From assembly GCA_009889685.1 (NCBI GenBank), contig WTZT01000012.1:1-10332 (forward strand): DNA of 10,332 nt, given 5' to 3'. The stretch comes from Candidatus Hikarchaeia archaeon HikBin4. GTDB lineage: Archaea > Halobacteriota > Halobacteria > Halobacteriales > Hikarchaeaceae. Shown in pieces: positions 5,334 through 10,332 of this stretch (position 1 is the first letter of the stretch; every line of letters starts with the position of its first letter). A program made the translations under genes and the position numbers. A model generated the notes under the pieces. The model did not search any database. It saw only the letters and a list, made by a program, of their open reading frames with translations, and had not been told where the DNA came from.

Positions 5334-6984
5334 GAGTAGGTTCGCCTCCATCGGTTTTTATGTTATCTGGCAAGAATTCTAATTTTCCATTTTCGTAAGT
5401 AGGAGTTCCTTCCCAGTTTTCTAGAGGCGGGGGGGAGGGGAGAGACCACTCTAGTGTGGATGCATATTTCCAAGGGCAAGGTCCAGATTCTTCTCCGCGA
5501 GAGATACTTACATAGAAATTGTATAGCATCACAGCAAATGAAGATGCTAAAATGAATCCACCTATAGTGGCCATTTGGTGCCAGGGTATTAGAGAGGGAG
5601 CATAGGTAAAAACTCTACGGGGAGTTTCCCAGGCAATGAATAATGGGAAATAAAGTAGATTGAAACCAATGAAATACAATACGAAACTTACCTTGCCCAA
5701 AAATTCATCGTACATCCTACCGGTTATTTTTGGGAACCAATAGTAAATACCTGCAACCAGACCTGTCACACCGCCAACCATTACGTAATGGAAATGTGCG
5801 ACTACCCAATAAGTTCCACGGAATTCGTAGTCGAGTACTACAGCACCTAAAAAGACCCCGGTGATCCCACCAATAATGAACAAAATCAAGCCCCCAAATG
5901 CAAATAAGAATGGAGTGGTGAATTGGATCCTTCCTTTTATAAGAGTATAAATGAGAGAAAATACCATCAAATCGAAGGGAAGGGAGATTCCAATGGTAGT
6001 TATCATGAAAAGTGTTTTTACCTCAAGGTTGATTCCGGTGAGAAACATGTGGTGCATCCAAACGCCAAAACTCTGGACTGTGACGAGGACGAGAGCGGCG
6101 ATGAACCATTTTCTTCCAACAATTCGTTTGCCAGTGAAAGTCTGGAAAATTTCTGCCATTGCACCGAGTGCTGGGAAAAATACTATGTAGACTTCAGGAT
6201 GGCCGAAGAACCAGAATAGGTGAGTCCATAAGAGAGATCCTTGTGTTCCAGTAGATGAAAAATAGGTTGTTCCTAAGATCCTATCAGCAGATAGAATCAT
6301 TAAAGCTGCGAGTAGCGCAGCGAATGCAAATAGCATCATCCATACCGTCAATAGTATGGTCCAAGTGAACAATGGCATGTTGAATAACGTCATGCCTTTT
6401 GCCCTCATACGGTGGATAGTTGTAAGGAAATTAACAGACCCTGAAGTGATAGCAACTGAAAAGATAAATAGTGCTAAGACTGCAGATGTTGCACCAACTT
6501 GAGGGGTAAACGTGGGAAGATTAAGAGGTGCATACACCGTCCACCCTCCATTGAAAGTTCCACCTTGGAAGAAGGAGATCCCAAGTAAAATTCCAGAAAT
6601 TAAATAAAGCCAATAACTCAAAGCGTTTAGGCGGGGGAAGGCCAAATCCTTTGCACCTATTTGTAAAGGAACTATATAATTTGCCAATCCGAACGCAAAA
6701 GGGGAAAGAAACCAAAATACCATTATTAGGCCATGCGCAGTGACGGATTGATTGTATGCAAAAGGGGAAAGTAGTCCCTCTCCAGGGGCACGGGGGAGCC
6801 AGAGTTGCAATCGGATTAAGAGGGCGAGAACACCACCCATTACTAGGAAAAATAAAGAAGTTATAATGTAGAGAATTCCAATATCTTTGTGGTTTGTGGT
6901 TACTAGCCAGCGTTTGACAGAACTCATGGGGGGAAGACCATGTCCGTCAGAGTAGCCACCGTCAGTTTGCAAAATTTTATTCAT
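5323..6984 (-). CDS. coxA: cytochrome c oxidase subunit I (A-type heme-copper oxygen reductase)
   Basis: This is the 553-residue, twelve-helix catalytic subunit, which reduces oxygen to water and pumps protons. Heme a ligands are His84 and His399. The heme a3 ligand is His397. CuB ligands are His262, His311 and His312, with the cross-linking Tyr266 in GHPEVY. The D-pathway residues Asp113, Asn120 and the gating Glu264 are present, so this is an A1-like enzyme. Two sites depart from the family. The K-pathway positions equivalent to bovine Ser255, Thr316 and Lys319 are Ala277, Phe337 and Met340. The Mg-site pair His368-Asp369 is Arg389-Gly390, although the nearby Asp364 equivalent (Asp385) and the Arg-Arg pair that binds heme propionates (PRRV) remain. 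The ATG lies two bases after the coxB stop. The hydrophilic tail from about 505 to 553 contains a proline-rich stretch. The reading frame is intact, so the changes are unlikely to be decay. Confidence 0.98.
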   Translation of the reverse strand: MNKILQTDGGYSDGHGLPPMSSVKRWLVTTNHKDIGILYIITSLFFLVMGGVLALLIRLQLWLPRAPGEGLLSPFAYNQSVTAHGLIMVFWFLSPFAFGLANYIVPLQIGAKDLAFPRLNALSYWLYLISGILLGISFFQGGTFNGGWTVYAPLNLPTFTPQVGATSAVLALFIFSVAITSGSVNFLTTIHRMRAKGMTLFNMPLFTWTILLTVWMMLFAFAALLAALMILSADRILGTTYFSSTGTQGSLLWTHLFWFFGHPEVYIVFFPALGAMAEIFQTFTGKRIVGRKWFIAALVLVTVQSFGVWMHHMFLTGINLEVKTLFMITTIGISLPFDLMVFSLIYTLIKGRIQFTTPFLFAFGGLILFIIGGITGVFLGAVVLDYEFRGTYWVVAHFHYVMVGGVTGLVAGIYYWFPKITGRMYDEFLGKVSFVLYFIGFNLLYFPLFIAWETPRRVFTYAPSLIPWHQMATIGGFILASSFAVMLYNFYVSISRGEESGPCPWKYASTLEWSLPSPPPLENWEGTPTYENGKLEFLPDNIKTDGGEPTHER

Positions 6985-6986
6985 AG

Positions 6987-7694
6987 TTAACTACCATTAT
7001 TTTTAGTTTTATTCCACTGTTCGAATTCCGAATTTTCTAGTATTATTATGTTTGCCTTCATGTAAGAATGGCCAGCCCCGCAAAGCTCATAGCAAGCGGA
7101 ATCATACGTTCCTGTAGATTCAGCCAGGAACCAAGTTTCAGAGATCATACCAGGTGCAGCATCTGCCTTTATGCGGAGATCTTGAGAGCCGAAATTATGC
7201 AATACGTCTCTTGAAGTTATTTTTAAGACAGTGACCCGATCCACAGGTGCTCGAAGTACTCCATTTGATTGATATCCGTCGGGATATGTGAATAAGAATC
7301 CAAACTGATATGCTTCAACTTCGATGGTAAGAGCGCCGTCTATTTGAGCAGGTTGGGTTTCGACATATAGCAATGATCCATAGGTCCAAACGACAAGGGC
7401 TATGACAACCACAGCACTTAGAAGAAGAGATTTAAGTAGTTTACTTCCATCGTCGGTTCGGGGGGGCAATTCTCCTAATTTGGGACGGTCTACGTCATCT
7501 TTTTTAGTAGCAGAATTCTCTCGGTATCGATATGCTAAGATTAGCATATAAGAAATTACGATCACACCAACAATAGTCCCGAGGATCAAAAATACAAGGA
7601 AGATACGATCGAAAATAAAAGATCTGCTTCCTGTTGGGAAAATACCAAGGACATTTGATCCAGCTAAGAGAAAACTGAAACTAAAACCTAACAC
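6987..7694 (-). CDS. coxB: cytochrome c oxidase subunit II (CuA subunit)
   Basis: This 235-residue subunit takes electrons from the respiratory donor into the binuclear CuA centre. After a hydrophobic N-terminus there are two membrane helices (about 30-55 and 88-110) and a periplasm-side cupredoxin domain (about 120-230). All CuA ligands are present: His166, Cys201, Glu203 (main chain), Cys205, His209 and Met212, in CYELCGAGHSYM. There is no C-terminal CxxCH heme domain, so it is not a caa3 type, and the donor is probably a separate copper protein or cytochrome. The donor-docking Trp (bovine Trp104) is replaced by Phe131 in AYQFGF, and no Glu is found where the K-pathway entry Glu should be. 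The start is GTG at 7694: an in-frame TGA lies three codons upstream and a TATA box sits 26 bases upstream. It is the first gene of the oxidase operon. Confidence 0.97.
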   Translation of the reverse strand: MLGFSFSFLLAGSNVLGIFPTGSRSFIFDRIFLVFLILGTIVGVIVISYMLILAYRYRENSATKKDDVDRPKLGELPPRTDDGSKLLKSLLLSAVVVIALVVWTYGSLLYVETQPAQIDGALTIEVEAYQFGFLFTYPDGYQSNGVLRAPVDRVTVLKITSRDVLHNFGSQDLRIKADAAPGMISETWFLAESTGTYDSACYELCGAGHSYMKANIIILENSEFEQWNKTKNNGS

Positions 7695-7716
7695 GTTTGA
7701 TCATGAACAGTTGAGG

Positions 7717-7723
7717 TATTTAT
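7717..7723 (-). promoter_or_regulatory. TATA box of the coxBACD operon (leaderless)
   Basis: On the minus strand this is GATAAATA, with the core ATAAATA centred 26 bases before the coxB GTG at 7694. The heptamer and the spacing are identical to those before ctaB. No ribosome-binding site precedes the GTG. This supports a separate promoter for the oxidase genes rather than read-through from the zinc-finger gene. Confidence 0.6.
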
Positions 7724-7742
7724 CTATTACGACCTATGTTCA

Positions 7743-7761
7743 AAACCCCTAAAGGGGGTTT
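7743..7761. other. perfect 7-bp hairpin/dyad upstream of the cox promoter
   Basis: AAACCCC and GGGGTTT flank a five-base loop (TAAAG); a T-G wobble could extend the stem. It is the only GC-rich patch in the 112-base gap between coxB and the zinc-finger gene. It lies 40 bases past the latter's stop and about 32 bases upstream of the coxB TATA centre. It could terminate the upstream unit (the minus-strand copy is followed by only a short T run) or bind a regulator of the oxidase operon. The rest of the gap holds only the TATA box. Confidence 0.5.
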
Positions 7762-7801
7762 ATTCGTCTTTGAGTAAATTTAGAAGGGAGTTGGAATCAA
7801 A

Positions 7802-8089
7802 TTAGCCTACTAATACGAATGCATAGACATACGCAAGTCCCATGAAAGTCAGCATGAGTAAAGAACATATTTTCAAATGGTAGATGAATAATTTGTCAGA
7901 TTCCGTTATGGAGAGTTTTTCATATTCCTTAGTTGTTTCTATAGGACATTGAGTGGGGTGAGATTCCATCATGTGGAAGACCAGATTTTCATGTGTAGGA
8001 AATATGAATTCGCATAGAGGACATTGTTCAACCATGCTAGCGTGAGAAGGTACTGAAAATTCTAATCCGGATGTTGATTTTTGTTCCAC
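7802..8089 (-). CDS. membrane-anchored C2H2 zinc-finger protein
   Basis: This is a 95-residue protein with a single classical C2H2 finger. Cys23-x2-Cys26-x12-His39-x4-His44 includes the core hydrophobics Phe30 and Leu36. A polar, charged linker (residues 46-67) follows, then one C-terminal membrane helix (about 72-94) ending three residues or fewer from the stop. The topology suggests a finger held at the inner face of the membrane. From memory, haloarchaea have a similar cox-linked family (DUF7410) with the same finger plus a DxLFxYHLK segment before the helix, matched here by DKLFIYHLK at 65-73. Function is unknown; assembly, metal handling or protein contact are guesses. The start is uncertain: I chose GTG at 8089, but TTG at 8116 would add a hydrophobic MIIFPITFI, and ATG at 8035 would begin four residues before the finger. 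It follows the 8132-9514 gene closely. Confidence 0.78.
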   Translation of the reverse strand: MEQKSTSGLEFSVPSHASMVEQCPLCEFIFPTHENLVFHMMESHPTQCPIETTKEYEKLSITESDKLFIYHLKICSLLMLTFMGLAYVYAFVLVG

Positions 8090-8131
8090 AATGAAGGTAA
8101 TAGGAAATATGATCAAATAAAATTATTCATA

Positions 8132-9514
8132 TTACACTGAGGGAGAGGTAACGATCCAAAGGCTGAACATGGTGTATAGTATCATAACAAAAATGAGAGG
8201 ATATTGGCTACGAAGTGGTTGTAAACGACCGCTGAAAAGCTTAAAAGAAATGCAATGGGAAATCCAAACTGAGCAGATGTGGCCAAGTAAAATGAAGATT
8301 AAAGTAAAAATGGAGATCCAAAATGGAAGATGATTTGGGTAAAACATGGGAGGTTGTAACGGATGTAAGATGGTAGAAAAAAAGGCGGGGAAAAATGTCA
8401 AGAGATAACCTGTAAAATGTGCGAGATGGTATCCAGCAGCAATTGGTATCAAAGAGACTGCAAATTGCATGTTTAGAGATTGAATAGAGATATAAGTGGA
8501 AGAAAGTCTATGCATGATTAAAATGGCGTAATGATAGATGGCATAGAATAATCCATGGCCAAATAGAAGAAATATAAAATGGATGATTAAAATTGGAATT
8601 CCAAATGAGAGGAGGGGAAAAATGATCTTCGAATTCCAAAACTGAGTAGAGATCAAACCATCATACGTTGTGATGAAAAGGATGGTAATTATGAATAAAA
8701 CCTGATGCCCTGCGGGAGGCCCAGCGTCATTAGTTTTATTCATAATTTTCGTTCCAGGTAGGTGGATATTGATTGAATTGTTAGAATATGTTAACAGGGA
8801 TACCGCCCCATAATATCTAAAAAATTTAGAGATAGGATCAGCATTTTTAAACCAAGTATCGGATCCATAAATGAAAGAACCTAATAAAGTTAGAACGGTA
8901 TAAAAAAGAAGTACACATGAAAGTAGATAAGGAGAATAAGTAATATCAGAACCCACCTCAATTAAAATAAAGAATAAAAGACCAACAGACGCGGGCCAAG
9001 AGCCTAATTTAGAAGGATAAGAGAGATTGAGGGTGGGAAGTATGGTTGAGAGAGATTTCCAGGGATTAAGTTGTTCCCAGGTATTCCCAAATAAATATAC
9101 AGTCATTGTATAGCCGGCCCACCAAACAACCCATACAAATAGAATTGCAAAATTTGAGGTAGGATTTTGAGGTCCAATAAACCCTAAAAGTATGGTATAA
9201 AGTAAGAGAAATACAGACACCAACGTAAGAATTGGAGTATTCAATCTGGGTAATCGGGGGAGGGGTAGAGAAAGGTGATAACCATTTATCTTATCGATGA
9301 GTTGTCTTTGTGTTACGAGGCTAACAAATAAAAACGAGATTCCAATTATAACACCACCTGTAAGGACAAAAAGCCAAGTTGGAATGATGGCAGGTTCATT
9401 GGTTAAAGGCAGACCTCCTGCATGTGCTACAACGGAATTAGATAAGAAACAAACTCCTAGAGTGATGGAAAAAAATAATTGTGAAACGTGTTTAAACAAA
9501 AAGTTTCCCTTCAT
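8132..9514 (-). CDS. polytopic membrane protein, so-called fenitrothion hydrolase-like family
   Basis: This is a 460-residue membrane protein with a signal peptide (residues 1-32, SVVAHA) and about ten to eleven helices. Recognisable family elements are WWAGYTMTVYLFGNTWEQLNPW (130-151 region, key GNTWEQLNPW at 143-152), SWPASVGLLFFILIEV (172-187), DPISKFFRYYGAVSLL (226-241) and TTYDGL (282-287). A late SLIPIAAGYHLAHF segment completes the set. These match a widespread actinobacterial and haloarchaeal family often labelled fenitrothion hydrolase. That name comes from a single activity report as far as I recall, and nothing here shows a hydrolase site. Conserved Trp, His and Tyr in membrane helices hint at a cofactor or metal instead. 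I use the ATG at 9514, not the in-frame ATG at 9589, because it forms an ATGA overlap with the upstream gene and yields a good signal peptide. The physiological role is unknown. Confidence 0.82.
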   Translation of the reverse strand: MKGNFLFKHVSQLFFSITLGVCFLSNSVVAHAGGLPLTNEPAIIPTWLFVLTGGVIIGISFLFVSLVTQRQLIDKINGYHLSLPLPRLPRLNTPILTLVSVFLLLYTILLGFIGPQNPTSNFAILFVWVVWWAGYTMTVYLFGNTWEQLNPWKSLSTILPTLNLSYPSKLGSWPASVGLLFFILIEVGSDITYSPYLLSCVLLFYTVLTLLGSFIYGSDTWFKNADPISKFFRYYGAVSLLTYSNNSINIHLPGTKIMNKTNDAGPPAGHQVLFIITILFITTYDGLISTQFWNSKIIFPLLSFGIPILIIHFIFLLFGHGLFYAIYHYAILIMHRLSSTYISIQSLNMQFAVSLIPIAAGYHLAHFTGYLLTFFPAFFSTILHPLQPPMFYPNHLPFWISIFTLIFILLGHICSVWISHCISFKLFSGRLQPLRSQYPLIFVMILYTMFSLWIVTSPSV

Positions 9515-9936
9515 GAGAGAATTAGTTGGGTCACAATCGCCACTAGAACCAAGGTTGCAAAAGTGATAGTGACCATAGCAAGGGCCCAAGCGTGAGATCC
9601 ACCACGGGATCTTATGGAAGCGTAAATGCCAAATAAAAGATAGGAGAATAATAGAAAAGAGAATAGCCCAAGGAAAATAATAACCGAAGTTTGGGCATCA
9701 AAATCGGACGATGCTGAGCTAAGAAAAAGAACTACAAAGGCAGATACACCTAAAACTAGAAGCGAGAAAAGAATCAATCGTAAAAGTGGAAGAAACTCTA
9801 TAAAGTTTAGGTTGAGTTTAGAAGAATTGGCAGGAGAAGTACGATTCCAATCCTTTAGGCGCAGGAAAATGGCTACGGTAATGAGAAAAAATGCACCCAT
9901 CAAGATAGAGCTTAGTAGATAGCTAGGTCCAGGCAT
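9511..9936 (-). CDS. small four-helix membrane protein of unknown function
   Basis: This is a 141-residue hydrophobic protein that I do not recognise with confidence. Four helices lie at about 5-25, 47-70, 82-106 and 116-140. A basic loop (RLKDW, about 26-30) follows helix one and a GGSHAWA element (about 112-118) sits before the last helix, with one His in a glycine-rich turn. The size and topology recall small accessory subunits of oxidase clusters, but no metal-ligand motif is clear. It is the first gene of a minus-strand run and is coupled by an ATGA overlap to the larger membrane protein downstream, so the two probably form one functional unit. A TATA-like box lies about 34 bases upstream. 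The gene diverges from the acetyl-CoA synthetase gene. Confidence 0.75.
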   Translation of the reverse strand: MPGPSYLLSSILMGAFFLITVAIFLRLKDWNRTSPANSSKLNLNFIEFLPLLRLILFSLLVLGVSAFVVLFLSSASSDFDAQTSVIIFLGLFSFLLFSYLLFGIYASIRSRGGSHAWALAMVTITFATLVLVAIVTQLILS

Positions 9937-9965
9937 AAGAAATAATTAGAAATCTTTTTTTCAGG

Positions 9966-9973
9966 ATTATAAA
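9966..9973 (-). promoter_or_regulatory. TATA-like element for the 9511-9936 gene
   Basis: The minus strand reads TTTATAAT here, centred about 34 bases before the ATG at 9936. Transcription would start around 9944 and leave a leader of about eight bases. It is the best TATA match in this half of the divergent region. Confidence 0.5.
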
Positions 9974-9980
9974 AGTTATT

Positions 9981-10001
9981 TCTTAGTCGCCATATCTAAG
10001 A
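9981..10001. promoter_or_regulatory. short inverted repeat between divergent promoters
   Basis: TCTTAG (9981-9986) and CTAAGA (9996-10001) are six-base arms with a nine-base spacer. The dyad sits between the TATA elements of the two divergent genes, centred about 33 bases upstream of the acetyl-CoA synthetase TATA box. It is a possible operator shared by both promoters. Arms this short can occur by chance in AT-rich DNA. Confidence 0.3.
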
Positions 10002-10018
10002 GATAAATTATGGGATAG

Positions 10019-10027
10019 TATTTTAAA
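10019..10027 (+). promoter_or_regulatory. TATA box for acetyl-CoA synthetase (leaderless)
   Basis: TATTTTAAA, with core TTTTAAA centred 25 bases upstream of the ATG at 10049, fits an archaeal box A for a leaderless message. No ribosome-binding site is seen before the ATG. Confidence 0.55.
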
Positions 10028-10048
10028 CGGTAAAAGTGTAGAATAGGT

Positions 10049-10332
10049 ATGAACTCGAATGACAGAATAGGTACTATTGAAGCACACTTATCAGAGCAAG
10101 ACTATTACAAACCTCCAAACGAATTTATTGAACAAGCAAATGTGAAAGATTCAGACATCTATGAACGATTGGAAAAATTTCCAGAGGGATTCGAAGAATA
10201 CGCCAATCTACTCGATTGGTATGCAAAATGGGATCAAACGTTCGATGGGTCGAATCCACCGTTCTATAAATGGTTTGTAGGGGGCAAAATAAATGCATCA
10301 TATAATTGCATAGATCGTCACCTTTCAACCAG
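10049..10332 (+). CDS. acsA: acetyl-CoA synthetase (AMP-forming), N-terminal part, cut by window edge
   Basis: The first 94 residues of a gene that runs off the window. The translation carries the N-terminal ACS domain pattern: PPNEFIEQAN (22-31), then LLDWYAKWDQTFD (54-66) and KWFVGGKINASYNCIDRHL (74-92), with Trp75, Phe76, Gly79, Asn82, Tyr85-Asn86-Cys87 and Asp89-Arg90-His91. This WF-x-GG-K-x-N-x-SYNC-x-DRH signature is specific to AMP-forming acetyl-CoA synthetases and close acyl-CoA relatives. They activate acetate with ATP to acetyl-CoA via acetyl-AMP. The ATP- and CoA-binding motifs lie beyond the edge, so strict acetate specificity (versus propionate) cannot be judged. It is transcribed away from the respiratory cluster, with its own TATA box 25 bases before the ATG. 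Confidence 0.93.
   Translation, partial: MNSNDRIGTIEAHLSEQDYYKPPNEFIEQANVKDSDIYERLEKFPEGFEEYANLLDWYAKWDQTFDGSNPPFYKWFVGGKINASYNCIDRHLST

Noticed and set aside
5334..5351. Longer start at 5351 for coxC
   Set aside because: That ATG runs into the GGAGG that would serve the ATG at 5333, and the shorter start gives a more typical N-terminus and less overlap.
5923..6219. Overlapping plus-strand open frames opposite coxA (98 and 79 residues)
   Set aside because: Antisense to the most conserved part of subunit I, where codon constraint easily leaves other frames open.
6521..6715. Out-of-frame minus-strand open frame inside coxA
   Set aside because: Overlaps conserved subunit I coding and shows no motif.
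9297..9566. Plus-strand open frame opposite the junction of the two membrane protein genes
   Set aside because: Antisense to the signal peptide region of a supported gene; no motif.
9515..9589. Longer start at 9589 for the 8132-9514 gene
   Set aside because: It would overlap the upstream gene by 79 bases and hide the signal peptide; the ATG at 9514 gives the ATGA coupling seen at other junctions here.
10125..10328. Minus-strand open frame opposite acsA
   Set aside because: Antisense to the diagnostic N-terminal acetyl-CoA synthetase signature.
1..10332. CRISPR array, tRNA, insertion sequence or prophage
   Set aside because: No regularly spaced direct repeats beyond the single 30-base duplication, no cloverleaf-like segment with a CCA-adjacent acceptor, and no transposase, integrase or phage protein was found in the gaps, which are all shorter than about 115 bases.

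Overview
The window is AT-rich and densely packed. It reads as a euryarchaeal aerobic respiration locus. Five arguments support an archaeal origin: (i) several genes start at or within a few bases of where transcription should begin, with an AT-rich TATA-like element centred about 24-28 bases upstream of the start codon; (ii) two key genes (coxB, ctaB) use GTG starts that fit only this leaderless arrangement; (iii) the cytochrome oxidase subunits, a small membrane-anchored C2H2-finger protein and a CxxC membrane protein next to ctaB resemble haloarchaeal cox-linked families as I remember them; (iv) the proteins lack the strongly acidic composition of salt-in haloarchaea; (v) base composition is far more AT-rich than typical haloarchaea. 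A marine, non-halophilic relative of the haloarchaea (for example the Hikarchaeia / Marine Group IV, or another marine euryarchaeal group) is my best inference, but the window holds no rRNA or other marker to prove it.

Layout, right to left, since most genes lie on the minus strand. At the right edge, on the plus strand, is the start of an acetyl-CoA synthetase gene (10049 to edge). It diverges across a promoter region of about 110 bases from a minus-strand run: a small four-helix membrane protein (9511-9936), a large polytopic membrane protein of the family often labelled fenitrothion hydrolase-like (8132-9514), and a membrane-anchored zinc-finger protein (7802-8089). A hairpin-bearing gap with a clear promoter follows, then the oxidase operon coxB-coxA-coxC-coxD (7694 down to 4263). 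A second promoter, in which a 10-bp inverted repeat is centred on the TATA element, leads into ctaB (heme O synthase, with an extra N-terminal membrane domain) and a CxxC membrane protein (4190 down to 2242). A small plus-strand nitroreductase (1730-2245) converges on that pair. Its stop codon shares a CTAG with the opposing gene's stop. To its left, divergently, lies a two-gene ABC exporter (ATPase 752-1645, permease 15-755).

Functionally, coxABCD forms an A-type heme-copper oxygen reductase with an intact CuA site, intact heme and CuB ligands and the D-pathway aspartate and glutamate. CtaB supplies the farnesylated heme. The small membrane proteins and the ABC exporter probably assist assembly, metal or heme handling, though this is context only. 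Acetyl-CoA synthetase would feed acetate carbon to respiration.

The strongest oddity is in subunit I. By gap-free local alignment around invariant histidines, all three classical K-pathway positions (bovine Ser255, Thr316, Lys319) are replaced by Ala, Phe and Met, and the His-Asp pair at the non-redox Mg site is replaced by Arg-Gly. Subunit II also lacks the K-pathway entry Glu. Together with the TATA-centred dyad before ctaB and the zinc-finger membrane protein, these are the observations most worth following up. I saw no RNA genes, CRISPR arrays, insertion sequences or phage genes.
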